Origin: Anaspis maculata
Lineage: Eukaryota > Arthropoda > Insecta > Coleoptera > Scraptiidae
NCBI GenBank assembly: GCA_949128115.1
Contig: OX421962.1
Location: 41,563,745 to 41,627,744, forward strand
Length of the DNA stretch: 64,000 nucleotides
Direction: 5' to 3'
In this document: piece by piece, positions 21,697 through 35,000 of the stretch
How the letters are laid out: every line of letters starts with the position of its first letter
Numbering within the stretch: the first letter of the stretch is position 1
Notes under the pieces: generated by a model
The model's input: only the letters and a program-made list of their open reading frames with translations
The model's database searches: none
Told to the model about the DNA's origin: nothing
Made by a program: the position numbers and the translations under genes

Positions 21697-21971
21697 TACC
21701 GGGTAGCACTAAAATAGTGGGTAGCGGGAATTTTGAAATCAACAATTTTTATCCTATTGCGTTCAAGTTCATAACGTGAACGTAGAAATGCTCGTAGAAA
21801 TGTATCCTACCTACCTATTCGATGAAGAATCAACATGTCTGAAGGCGCTGGATGTCCTCATCTGCTTGTCCGTCTGTCTCTTCGACACAGCATCAAATCC
21901 TAGACGAAAGGATGTTTTTCTTGTTGGAAGGTAATCAGAATCACTTCTTGGTTGTCAACTGGGTCATGTGC
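21697..21971. other. Spacer with TCCGTCTGTC repeat fragment
   Basis: Near 21865 the sequence TTGTCCGTCTGTC, followed by CATCAAATCCTAGACGAAAGGAT, matches the dispersed repeat at 11095-11240. No gene recognised. Confidence 0.5.
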
Positions 21972-23099
21972 TATCTAAACTGCTCAACAACTGGAATGAC
22001 GGTATCGAAAATTTTGCCTTTTTTCAAAATGACGTAACTTTGGATAACACAACCGATTTTGAATTTGTTTTCAGTTTCTTAGATCCATCTTTTAGCAATC
22101 CATCCCATTGACGAGATTATGTTTTTAATTGCAATTACTTTTTTTACAGGGTGGATTGTAAAACGTTGCAAAATTGTGCTTAGGTCCACCGATCCCCGTT
22201 TCTGTAAACTTTTTTTTTTCGAATTCTAATAAATTAATCATGAAGCCTGATGTGTAATCTCGAAACGGTTTTTGAATTTCCCAGATCAGAAGTTCAACAA
22301 TGACAATATGATTTTTTTCACTTTCCCGACCCACCACCCAACGAGGAGGGTGAACGCGCTAAAAATTGTTCTCGAGATTTTGACGGATATATCCGGTTTT
22401 GAGGTCCCCTATGACTATTAAGAGTATTAAGACCATTTCCAAAGTGTAGGCCCATTTTTAAAATCGACACGGTTTAGGTTTCCCGACGGCAATTTTTTCA
22501 AAATGAAATTTGCACATTTCGTGAATTTGAGAAAACTGCAGTGTGCAAACTTCGAATGCGATATGGATGAGCCCCACGAAATATTTATTTTAGGTGCAGA
22601 CATGCTGGGAATAAAAGTTGAAGAAATGATCGAATAAATTTTTAGAGGAAAAATTTCCGACATCAGACTCACGGTTCTCGAGTTTTCCTCTCTGGAAAAA
22701 CTGCAAATTTTTCAACTTTTCATCCCGTGACCAGATTTTGGTGGGTCGGGAAAGTAAAAAAAAATCATATCGTCATTGTTGAACTTCTGATCTGGAAAAT
22801 TCAAAAACCTTTCCGAGATTAGACATCAGGCTTCATGAATAATTCATTGGAGTGTTCGAAAAAAAATTCACAGAAACGGGGATCGGTAGAGGTCAGTACA
22901 ATTTTGCAATGTTTCATATTCCACCCCGTAAAAAAAGTAATTGAAATTAAAGACAAAATCTCGTCAATTGAATGGATTGCTGAAAAATGGATCTAAAAAA
23001 ACTGTGAAATCGGTTGTGTCGATCCAGATCGAGTTACGTAATTTTGAAAAAGGGCAAAATTTTCGATACCGTCATTTCAGTTGTTGAACAGTTCAGATA
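21972..23099. repeat. Foldback with TATCTAAACTGCTCAACAAC ends
   Basis: Left arm 21972 to ~22338 and right arm ~22738 to 23099 are inverted, including GGTATCGAAAATTTTGCC and CTTTCCCGACCCACC with complements. The ~400-bp loop contains GGATATATCCG and GAGGTCCCCTATGA. The same element, truncated to loop plus right arm, is at about 54400-55035. Confidence 0.8.
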
Positions 23100-23426
23100 T
23101 AACTAGGAAATTGGAAGCATTCATTATGAGTAGATATACCTGTATGTGTTTCACCTTCTGCATTCCAGCATACTCTTGATGGCTAGCTCATAGTCTTGAG
23201 AACCAAAGTAGGCAAATACCTTGTTTGCGGTAATAATGAATTGCAAGAGGTACTAAGAAAGTTACGATCCGTTAAAGTTTAGTTTAAAAGTTCAAAATAT
23301 TTTCTTTAACCTCAGTTTTCACCGTTTTTACCGCGGTCATAAATTTTGGGTGAGTAATTAAAAATTGTGAAGGCCACTTAGTATTCACGTGTCACTTGAT
23401 ATGCATATATTAGGGACAGAGTCATA

Positions 23427-23541
23427 TTGGTGAAATACGGCGTTGCGGAATCAGTCCGTCTGAGTCTATTCCTTGACAGAAATCTATCATTCAGGTCTTT
23501 TTGGAAAGCTACAAGGATGTACTTTGGTTTGAGCCTATAGA
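23427..23541. repeat. One-arm relative of the 3671-4067 foldback
   Basis: Shares GGCGTTGCGGAATCA, CTATTCCTTGACAGAA and AAAGCTACAAGGATG with the left arm of that element, in the same order. Confidence 0.75.
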
Positions 23542-24948
23542 TATTTTCAAAATCTAGGGAAGGGGAAAGAGGAAGGGGCCACGCACCACTTATAATATGG
23601 TATTGTGTGCCGTGCGCTGTAAGAAATAGTACGACGCAATAAAATTATTATCTTAGCATCGGGACGAATTCCTGCATTCGTCCTCACCCTCATGGACTTA
23701 AAAAAAAAGTTTGTAGAAGTGAATGTGATGTGTATCGTTACCAACGAAAGTCTAGAAAAAAATGGAGTTTTCTTAACTGGACTCCTTGTTTTCTTTACAG
23801 ATTTGTGTAATCGTTTCATACAGCAAAATGAGGTCTTGTCATAAAAGTGACACAAAGTTATGTGATGAAATGCAGCTCGAACTCGCAATCACATCACAGA
23901 ATCTTGATCAATAATGATCACAAAGTTTTGACGTTTTGTTTACAAATCTCGTGAAAGAATTGTGACCGTCTACTATAATACGGCCTTAAAAGGAATCCAA
24001 ATGAAGGTCATTACAATAGGATGATGTATTGGCAATTAATTGAAAGTGAAGTTCTCCTTTTACAGCACAATAAATTATTGTATAATGACGAATGACGCTA
24101 CTTAAAAAACAAATCACATTGAAAAAGCAGTAGGTATTTAGGTCCTATTCGTGCTGTTGGGACCGCTGGGAGACATCTGATATGTGGTCGATCGCATGGC
24201 GTAATAAAAATTGACATTGCCCTGTGCATCTCGATTATTACAGCTAATTCGGGAGGGTTTGTGAATAAGACAAGAATAAATTTGACAAAAACTTTCTTGC
24301 AAGTCCCGTGAACTACAAAATTCAGTAACAAAAAGTTGTCTGTTTTAAATTGTAGTAACAGTTCAAAGTACTTATATAAAACATTCCCATGAATGTAAGG
24401 ACACCTCTCATTATGTGATGATGCTTTACACTTCACAGTGTTTGGCTCGATCGCTCGATCTGCTCTGCAAGCTGCACAATTTTATGAAGGCACAAAATTT
24501 CGGCGTCCCCATTGGTCAGCGTGACAGCATGCTACCCAACTGAAGACCAGTGAGCACTCTTCTTAGCACCAGCATTTCTATTCCAGGTTAACTTTACTCT
24601 GAGGTTAACTCGAGGTCAAAGTCCATAGCAATGATAATTGGAAAAATGGTATCTATGACATTCAACCTTTTGGTTAGTAACCAGTGATGGAAACACTGGG
24701 CCTTAGCCGCGGGGTTTCACCAAAAAAGTTATTTGCGGAATAGCTAATTCGAGATTTTCTTGGGTGGATTCTGGCCGACTGACCAATGTACATTTCGGTT
24801 TCAAATCAATTAGTGAACAAATAATAGGTGTTTTTCGGATTTTACGCATTTTCCGTTGTCAGAACAAAACCCATTCAACAACGTGTCAACCTATCTCAAC
24901 TTTTTAGTGGAACCCACAGTAGGTATACCGTTGCGGCCTTTTTAGCTG
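23542..24948. other. Spacer, no gene recognised
   Basis: About 1.4 kb with only short frames (for example minus 23547-23888 and 24098-24436) without domain similarity or convincing splice context. I see no TE ends here. Confidence 0.35.
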
Positions 24949-25080
24949 CGTTCGGCATGCTCACTCTTTTTACTCCTTCAACTCCACTACATCGATTCAG
25001 CCAATCAGGACTCCTGAAACCATGGTCACGTGGTAGTTGGAGTGAAAAGAGTGAACGGAGTAAGGCATGCCGAACGCGGT
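24949..25080. mobile_element. MITE-like inverted repeat (~130 bp)
   Basis: GCGTTCGGCATGCTCACTC and TTTTTACTCC at the left pair with GGAGT..AAAAGAGTG and AAGGCATGCCGAACGC at the right. Confidence 0.65.
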
Positions 25081-25084
25081 ATTT

Positions 25085-25315
25085 AAAGTGGACGACAGCT
25101 GACAGATTTTCTAGGATTTTGGCCTGAACGTCGCATGACAGCAAGCCAACTTGTTGACATTGTCGTCCACTTTATTATGGCGGCAATCGTACCGTTGCGG
25201 ACTTTTTAAAGTGGACGACAGTTGACAGATTTCTCAGGATTCTGGCCTGAACGTCGTACGACAGCAAGCCAACTCGTTGACATTGTCGTCCACTTTAATT
25301 TGGCCGCAATCGTAC
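25085..25315. repeat. Tandem duplication, 123-bp period
   Basis: AAAGTGGACGACAG(C/T)TGACAG starts at 25085 and again at 25208. Each unit ends ATTGTCGTCCACTTTA, so the unit is itself a hairpin (AAAGTGGACGAC with GTCGTCCACTTT). Confidence 0.8.
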
Positions 25316-26083
25316 GTCTTCTATCGCGCTTCAAACTGTTGTGTACTTCAAAAACAAAATGTGGGTTTTACTTATTATTTAAGAAGCTACAGTAGGTACC
25401 TACTTCTGTCCATGGTTTTTGTTGATAACCAAAACGAAAAATTCCAAAAGAGTATGAAGTTAAAGACCAATTTTGTGGAAATGTTGTGACGTCACGTTGA
25501 CACAGTCCCGCTTTCGAGTCATGTGTATGTGTGCAACATATCAAACATCCAGGCACCGCTTTGCGGCTCGGCGAGTCCAGTTGGTGGAGCAAAATAAACT
25601 TGGTTCAGTGCAGGGGTAATCCAACCCATAATAATAATAATGAATGAATATGTGTGCAAACGTAACATCACCATTTGCCATAACATTGAATCACTTCATG
25701 GCGACTTGAAAATTTTTCTGAATGGTTTTGGATTTTCATCATGAGTTTTCATCAAAAATCAACTGCATCTTTCAAGTCCAAGTCAGTTTTTTGATACAGT
25801 TTATATTCAAGTAGGTAATTCAAAATTTGTGCCAAGTGCCAACACAAAATTGTGCTGCTAGTCAAGAGAGGAGAAGGCACCCTTATAACCTAAGGTAATA
25901 CATAAAAAGTTGTACATTTACATGATATTAATAATTACAAAAGTTTGTACTTGATTTTCATAAAGATAAAATTTTCAGTGTACTTGTAAAAAGATACTTA
26001 TAGAAATACGTCATAATAAACAATAAAATAATTATGAATAATAAAACAGTGTATAGGCTTTGAAAGTTCTTCCTTTTTTTTGG
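25316..26083. other. Spacer and presumed 3' UTR of the AGPAT gene
   Basis: No exon recognised. The 3' UTR of the minus-strand AGPAT gene should begin at 26083 and run leftwards; complements of AATAAA (TTTATT) occur in the AT-rich stretch near 26010-26040. Confidence 0.4.
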
Positions 26084-29000
26084 TTACTTTTGACTAGAAT
26101 ACGACAGCGACTCTCGGATTTCTTTGTTAGCCTCATGAAAAACGGCTGTCATTGCTTCCCTAGTCTGTTCCATAAGTTTATCGATATCTCTAAGAGTTGA
26201 ACCTTTCGTCGATATAGGAGGTAATGCAGTCACGTACACTTTACCTGAAAGAAAACAATCACATCAATAGTATCAGTATTTTCACAAAATTTCTTCGCAT
26301 ACCATGATCAAACCGTTTATTGTTCTTATCCAGGAAATAATATTGACTATAAACTACTGGTTGTATTGGTAACTGAGATGATATTGCTAAGTAGAAAGCA
26401 CCCTTTTTGAATGGGTGAATCTGTCCTGTATTGCGTCGTGTTCCTTCTGGAAATACCCAAAGTTTCGTCTGGAAAAAAAAACAACAAATTAGGGTGAGCA
26501 CCAATAATACCGACGTCAGAGACAAATAAGGTCAAGAAATTCGGTGTCACAATCATAAAATTAATATTATAGTAACGATAACCATTTATCCTAATGTTTC
26601 AGCGGAACTTTGATTAAATTTGAGTCCGTGAAAATATGAACTTTGGCATTTAATTCTACCAAACGAACTAAATTTTCTGTGGTTGCGGAACTGCTTGTGA
26701 TAAGTGTGTACTTGAAGCGATAGAAAAACAATGTCTTTCGAATTATTGGAAAAAATAATAAGTGGTATAGTTTCAACATAATTAACATGAAAGAAAAATT
26801 AGGATGAAAAAAGTTGAACGCCCTATAATGCGACTTTTCTTCAACTAAATGCTCGTTACCAAGAATCAAGCAAAAACTGAGAATCAAACCGGAACACACA
26901 ATTTTCGAAGATGGAATTAAAACAAAATTATCTCCTCTTGGTGAATTTAGAATTGTTATTCAATATGTGGTTACATTGTTGTGGTTAGTAAGAGTTAATA
27001 TAATAGCTGAAAAGTATGGGCTCTTGATTTATTAAGCGCACTACACTGCCTACACTTGGTTATTCATTAAGGTTCATCAACTTTAATTATTGGTTTGTAT
27101 GTGACGTTGAACCCTTGCAAGTTATAATAAATAATTTAAAAGCATACAGACCTAGAATTAAAACTAAAACTTCCGTTATTAAACTACAGCTGAAATATTT
27201 TTGTCGCAAGGGGAAAACTGGTCCGATTTTGGACGCAATAACTTTTGAATGACACAAACCATTTCACATATTCTATTTTGAGTGTTAGTTAGCTCAGTTT
27301 TCCCATTGCTCATCTTCAAGAGGTGAAGATCAGGAGGCTTCATATAAAATATCTACAGGGTGATATGTAAAACAGAGCAAAACTATAACAATCAACGGAC
27401 CTTCATTTAAAAAAAAATTCTATGCTCAATGAAAGAACGATGAAGCGTGATGTTTTTGCTTGCACCCAGTTGAGACGATCGATTTAAAACACACACTGTT
27501 TATTTCTGCGTACTACAATCAATAAACGCCAACAATTATCTACTTGGAATTATATCGCAGGTACTTCGCTTGTTTCGCACTTGTTACCACTCCATTCCAA
27601 TTCAATACTGCCGCAAGCTGCCGGCTGACGCCTTATACAGGATGGTCCATCCCAGCGTAATTATCCCATAGCGGTCTTACCGTTCAAGATAGAGAAAAAG
27701 ATGTAAGAGAAAAGTTATATGGTTTGATGAGACCTATAACCTAAAATTATTTTCAGCTATACAGGGTGTCCCATTTTGACGGGACTAACAAAACGTCAAT
27801 TTTTTTAAATGGAACACCCTACATTTTTTGGCATTTTCATGTTCAACTTTTTCAACTGTCTCATGCCTGTATTTTTGTTTTTCAATTGTGTGGCAGTGCT
27901 ACCAACTAAAAATTAAAAACTAAAAAAAATCGCATTTTCACAGTTTTCTTAGAAAAATCGTAGCGGCCTTGCTTTTCAAAACTAAGAGATGAAACTTGAC
28001 CATGTGATAGTCAATTCAAAGACCAATATCCCAATCTCAAAAAATTGGGATTTCTTGATACAGGGCGTTCACAAAAAAACCATCAAACTTCATAATTTTC
28101 AAAGTATCATAGCTCATTTTTTTCAAATGGCATGCCTCTAATTTTATAACGTTTTCTGATAACTTTTTTTATCCTCTTTCATTTTTACTAGGGGTACCCT
28201 ACCCTTAAACTCAATTTTTTTCGAGATAATCGGAAATTTTCACAAAATTTGCTGTTTTTCTCGTTTTTTTTCAAAAATTGAGTTGACCGTGATGAATGAC
28301 AGACAAGCCAAATAGTACGCAACTCTCAGTTACTCAGTCTGAATATTGTCGAACAAAGAAAAATGATTTTACGCGAGAAGAAATAATTGATATGATATTC
28401 TGGTAATAATCCAGATATCGAGGATCCCACTTTGTTTTCTTTTTGCGTTGGAGCCATTTTTTTTTTGTTCGACAGTATTCAAACTGACTAACTGACAGCT
28501 GCACACTATTTGGCTTGTCTGTCATTCATCACGGCCAACTCAATCTTTGAAAAAACCAAAGAAAATAGCAAATTTTGTGAAAATTTCCGATTATCTCGAA
28601 AAAAATGAAGTTTAAGGGTAGGGTTCCCCTAGTAAAAATGGAAGAGGATAAAAAAAACTACCTATCAGATAACGTTATAAAATTGGGGGCATGCCTTTTG
28701 AAAAAAATTAGTTATGATACTTTGAAAATTATGAAGTTTGATGTTTTTTTGTATAAACGCCCTGTATCAAGAAATCCCAATTTTTTGACATTGGGATATT
28801 AGTCTTTGACTTGACTATCACCATGTCAAGTTTCATCTCTTGGTTTTGAAAAGCAAGGCCGCTACGATTTTTCTAAGAAAACTGTGAAAATGCGATTTTC
28901 TTTAGTTTTTAATTTTTAGTTGGTAGCACTGCCACACAATTGAAAAACAAAAATACAGGCATAAGACAGTTGAAAAAGTTGAACATGAAAATGCCAAAAA

Positions 29001-32000
29001 ATGTAGGGTGTTCCAATTGAAAAAATTGACGTTTTGTTAATTCCGTCAAAATGGGACACCCTGTATAACTGAAAATAATTTTTGGTCATATATCTCATCA
29101 AATCATATAACTTTTCTCCTACATCTTTTCCTCTATCTTGAACGGTAAGACCGCTATGGGATAATTACGCTAGGATGGACCACCCTGTATAAGGCCTCCG
29201 AATAGTGTTCCCGAACTTTCTGTCTACTTCCAGCAAATTCCATAGAGGCCCGGCATACGCGATTTCTAGACCATTCCTGAATAATCACACACGTTACCCG
29301 TATAATTCTGCCGGGTTCTGGAGCGGCGCCTCCGCCAAAATGGACAGATGTGCCCTGATCAGGCATTTGAGCCTCCATTCAGTTTCACATACACGAACGC
29401 TCTGGAATGCACCAGATCGCTCCAGACTTCTACAATGCGATCTAATGGATGGAAGAATCCAGAAAGATCGAGTGTTTACCAATATGTACGGGATCGCCGC
29501 TCGTAACAGTATCATGGTTTTTCTCTCGAACGAAGATGAGGGTTTATCCTATCGCTCGCTACACGCAAGATTATCTTTCTTTTAATGATGAGAGGTTGCA
29601 ATTTAGGAAAATTGTTTCTTAAACGGTTCTCAGAATCTTAGCTCGAACACAACTTACAATATCTTGATCAAGGACCCTAAAAAGGAGGCCCAAATAAAAT
29701 GGCCGAGACGGGGTTTTTCCTTTAAATTTGATCAGATTTTCACATTTGAATCAACCATTTTTCATAACCTTGAACTTCTGAAATCAATACTAATGTTAAA
29801 CTTTATTTTTTCATGAGGCTCCCTAGAAGTTATTTTGACTTTCGATTCCAAAAATTCCAAAACTGGGCGCAAGTTAAAGCATCGCGCTTCATTACAAGAC
29901 TGTTCCGGGAAATTTGAAAACAAAAATATCACCCTGTTGATATTTTATATGAAGACTTCCGATCTTCCCTTATTGAAGATGGATACGGAAAGATTGAGCT
30001 AACCAACTCTTGAAACAGAATTGGAATGGTTTGTGTCATTCAAAAGGTATTGCTGTCAAAAGTTCACTTCTGAATAACTGGAACATTTTGAATTATTTTC
30101 TTTGTTTTAAAAATGTGAAGTTTGAATACCTCGAGACGTTCTTTTCATTTTTTTGCCCATCTGCTTTAACTACAGGGTGATCTCGAAAATGCAAATTTTT
30201 GGTTTTGCAGTAATAATTTTTTTCGTTGTTGAGCAATTTTGGAAAACGAGAGTTCTTACTGAAGCTTAAGGCTCAGATCAGAAGGATCGAGGATAAGAAT
30301 AGACTTTGGGTAAAATTGTGAAAAAGGAATCGAATTCAAGTGACCTAAATGTAAAGGGATCAAACGAGGGATCAAATTAAAGTGACCTAAATGTATAACT
30401 TCCTAAAGATCCTGTTTAGAAAAGGTATTATCAAACAAAAATCAGCTTGTCTCGGATTTGTGGAAGGTGATTGTTGCGAAGCCGTCATGCTGTTCGCTTC
30501 TGTTCGCTTCATTGTTTAATTTTTGGCATTCTAATTTGATATCATCAGGGGATTTGCTTAGATTTCATTATTTGTTCATCGTCAGCCGATGTGGTGTTTT
30601 CTTTTACATTTTCTAGTTTACCATCTTAATAATAATAATAATAATAATACACTTCTGAACAAAAGTTTGAGTTTTGAGTTTTCAAAAGCAACGGTTTCAA
30701 ATTTTAAACTTTTTTAAATGTCCATAACTTCCAAACGCGTTTTTCGGCTTTGACGAATTTTTGCACAAAGGTGGTCTAATGTAATGTAAAGACAAGCGTA
30801 AAGAGGCGCACTCATCAATGCATAGGTTTGCGGTAGAGAGCTCTTCGACTGTTGCTTTGCAGAAATGCATAATTTTTACTGAAATCAAAGCATTGAATTT
30901 TGGACTAAATGGAGGTTCATCCAATGAAAAACGTCTAGTTTGCTGTGTTACAATGTGCTGGAACAAATACCATGCTTGGTTTGTTCACTGAAGACTTCAA
31001 TCTTCAAATCTTGACCATCAATCTCTTCTTATGGCTAAACAATGTTTGAGGCATTACTTTGCCTGGATTTTGGTTGTAAACAGTCCATTCGTGTATTTAT
31101 TGTGATTTTGCGTCAAAATTTTGTAATTGTGGCCACTCTTGAGCCTCAAAAACAAGAAATTCTTTATGCAGACTGTTACTAAAGAACAAAAACAAAAGGA
31201 AAAAGCTCACAAAGATGTCAAAACCTTGAGCATTGACAAGAGAGAAGTCATCAATCTCATCACATGCCGATGAAACACCCCTGCAGCACAGACTCCTGCA
31301 GTGATCAAAGAAATTATGGTCAATTTCTTCAGTTCTTTTCAGGAAAAGTCATTTGCGAAGTATCGCCAAGAGACCAAGCGCACAAGCGATGAGTAACAAC
31401 AACCTTTATTAATCATTGGTCATCGATATTCGAGAGTTTAAATCCCTCTAACGCCATCAGGCTCTCTCGAATGCGAAGAAGTTGAAAAATTAACTTCAAG
31501 TTTGTTGCGCTGCACTGAGTGAACCCAAAGACGGAAATGGATGATGGCCATACTCAGAAATATGTATAAGCCTTGTGTTCAAGTGTAGAAACCACCAAGA
31601 GCATCTGACGACGCAAACATTTGAAAATCGGTGTTTGTTTGAACCTCTGCAGTGTGAAAAACAGCTAAAATCGAATAAAACGATAAAGGTAAGACACGTA
31701 TCTCCCTGACAGGAAACGACTGGCGGGGTCGTGTATGATGTCGTCGTGGATAGCGGTTTCATGCAGATTGCATTTCACTCAGGACTCCGTTTGGGGGTGG
31801 CTCCATCATGGTGTGGACAGGAATCATTTTGATCAGTTTCTGTACCATTACGAAAGACGACAGTTCCGATTGAGAACGTCATTTGATTTGAGCTGTTTTC
31901 CACACTGCAGAGGTTCAAACAAACCCCGATTTTCAATTTTTTGCGTCGTCAGATCCTCTTGGTGGTTCCTACACTCAAACACAAGGCTTGAACAACACAC

Positions 32001-35000
32001 TTTTTCCATTGCTAACTCCAATAAAAAAAGCCGTAAAAGTGATTATATATCTATCTCTGAAATTTGGTCAGGTTAAAATTTATTTGATTTTTAAAAGAAG
32101 AGTCATCCTGCTTCTCGCTTGAATTGATCGGTGGTATGCAGAGCCAAAAGCTTAACTTTGTTTGTAAATACTACCGGCGACAGATAGAATCAAGTCCATT
32201 TTCTTATATTGGACAGAAATGCTACAGCAACGATATTTACAACATTTCAAGTCATTTATAACTCACGAAAAAAGCAAAAAAGGTACTATTTCAATGTAAA
32301 TATAGCTATTTCAATATCAATACTCACGGACGACAATGTATTTATATCATTCTAAAGTTTTTAATCGTCCCTGAGGTGTTAACAAAAATTACAACACAAT
32401 GGGCGTTTTCGTGAGCAAAAATTGGTAATTAAAAAAGGTAATTAAATAATCACGCAAAAATTGCACAAATCACCAGCACACGCAAGGTGAAACCAACATG
32501 CATATAAAATGTATTGATTAGACGAGTAAAATATACTCTTTTGCCGTATATTGAAATTGAAAATCGAGAAAATACCAATATACAATTTAATAACAATCCA
32601 TCTTTGCGGATCAATAGGTCGTACACATCCATTAATAATAGTGTAGTGTAAGTAGAATATGCAGACGCTAATTTACAATACACGCTTAGACTGTCTATAG
32701 GTAGGTACTCTACTTTACAATAGCATCATATGGGGACCGATTAATATCTGGGTGAAGAAACAAACGTTTAATTTGAGTTTATCCAAAGTTACATTCTTAA
32801 ATCTATAGGGAAATACAAACATATGGTAGGGGTCACCAGCGAAACTGAGAAAAATGTCGGATTGTCTTGACGAGATGCAGGAGAATAAAAAAAAAACTAT
32901 AGGCCAGATAGATAAATGATGGTAGAAGTTTTTTTCCGTTACAGTTTTTGCGGTTGAATTTTGAAGCTAATTTTAGACCATGGCTCAATAAAAAAAGACA
33001 AAAAGTTACTGCGAATTAGGCGGACAATCAGAAATCAGAAGCCATTACTAATGAACAATGCAAATCGCTTGCACAAACTACCCAATTTCCTGAAATGGCT
33101 AGTGAGTTATTGTGAACTTAACTTGAAGCTAATATTTTCAACTTTAATTTATTTAGTCAGCATACATACAGGTGATTCAAAAGTGTCGGGACCATCTTAA
33201 AGGTGAGTAATATGAAGGTGTAGTAGAGTGCCGGAAATTGTTGAGAAAATTCTATGGGCCGTATTCATATCTCGCGCATTTAGAGGGGCGCTTTTAGGGG
33301 CTGTCCATTCATATTTGAATGTTCAATAATACATATTACAATTGAATGGCTATATTTAATTGTAACATGTAATTTTAAACATTCAAATATGAATAGGTAG
33401 CCCCTAGCCCCTCTAAATGCGCTTTTAGCTTAAAAGCGAGATATGAATACGGCCCTATGTCTTTTAGTTTTAGTTCTGAAGTTATGGAGGGACAAAAGTT
33501 GGTCCTTCGATCGCTTCTATTTTTCGTTGTTTCAATAGATTTTAGTAACCCAGTTGGTAGCACGGTGAGCTCGGCCCCGCTTTCAAAAGCAAAGGTCCCG
33601 GGTTCAAATCCGCACTGGGCCAAATGGACTTTTTCACGCGTTTCTTAGTACTGGGGCATCTACTATTGTGCGGTGATGCCCCGGGAAGAGGGATGAAACG
33701 AGAAAGCCATCGAAACAAAACCCCACTGATAAATCACCACTGTTCCAGAAATGTCTTCGTTGTTATCATCAATACTGTTATCGTTACTGAAAAACCCCCA
33801 CAGAAAAACCTGCTAATAACCTAGTAGTTGATGCAGGGCAAAAAAAAATATATTAAATAATGGGTACAAAAAATCAACCTCTGAATATCGAATTTCTGTT
33901 TTTTATCAGGGTGAGTCATAAACTACAAAAATTGAGTGTTCCTGAAAAACCGAAAGCGAAAGAATTCTATTGAAATGAATTGCGTTTTATTGTGTTCTAC
34001 ATAGTGTTACGAGCGGCGATCCCGTGCATTTTGGTAAACGCGATCTCTAGATCTTCCATCCATTATTAGGTTGCGGTGTAAATACAAGTGCGGAGCTCTG
34101 GACATTTCCAGAAGTATACGCGATAGCTTGGAATTGGGAACCTTCAACGCTCGATCAAAACAAATCTGTTCATTTTGGCGGAGGCGCCGGTTCTAGAGCA
34201 CGGCAGAATTATACGGGTAATGTGCAAGATTTTTCGGCAGTCGTATGGAAACCGTATGTCAGGTTAATGTGAAGACTGCTGGAGAATGCATGGAACATTC
34301 GAGATGAATCAGTCGGACCTATACAAGGCATCAATCGTCGCCTCACGAGCAGTTATGAATTGGAACGCGAAGTGGTAGCGAGCGGATGAAAAGCGAGTAG
34401 TAATCACAGCGATATTTCTAAGTAAATAATTGTTGGCGTGTATTTATTGTAGTACGCAGTAATAAACAGTGTGTGTTTTAAAACGATCGTCTCAATTATA
34501 ATCGAACCTGTACGCGAAATACGTAACAATAGGTATGGGACCAATGTGACTGTTTTCAGTTACTTTTAGAAAAAAATAATTTCCAGGATTCATTACTCAC
34601 CTTGTATCTTGTATACAAACAGGAATTTATTACAGATTCAGAGGTTGATTTTTTGTATTCATTGTTTTTTTATAAATAGTTGACTAAAATCTTTTGAAAC
34701 AACGAAAGTACAGGGTCATTCACATGTATAAAAAGAGAATCGATGAGAGTTTTTTTCAAACTGGAAACTGCATTTAATAGAACTTATCAAAACGGTAAGT
34801 ACGATGTGTAATTCGCAATAGCTATTTTAGAATTTTGAGGCAATTCAATTTCACCCATCATAATCTTCATTCAGGAAGATCTCAAAATTTCAGAATAGTC
34901 ATTGCATATTATTGAGTTAGACATCATAATGACCGTTTTGATGAGTTCTCTAGCATGCTGTTTGCAGTTTGAAAAAATTCTCATTAATGGGGCCTTGCAA

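Larger units (their letters stand above)
27190..30070. repeat. Outer inverted repeat enclosing LTR and foldback
   Basis: Arms of about 260 bp: 27200-27460 (including TTCATATAAAATATCTACAG, CATTCTTCA-type and GATGAAGCGTGATG) and ~29880-30070 (CATCGCGCTTCATTAC, CACCCTGTTGATATTTTATA). The interior is an inverted LTR copy (27470-29508) plus 29509-29880. Confidence 0.65.

Noticed and set aside
29205..29585. 126-residue open frame
   Set aside because: It is the antisense of an LTR copy (compare 34015-34528), not a protein gene.
33547..33622. tRNA gene
   Set aside because: The tRNA-like head is followed by a conserved body and A-tail and recurs at 45033 with a target duplication, so it is a SINE.
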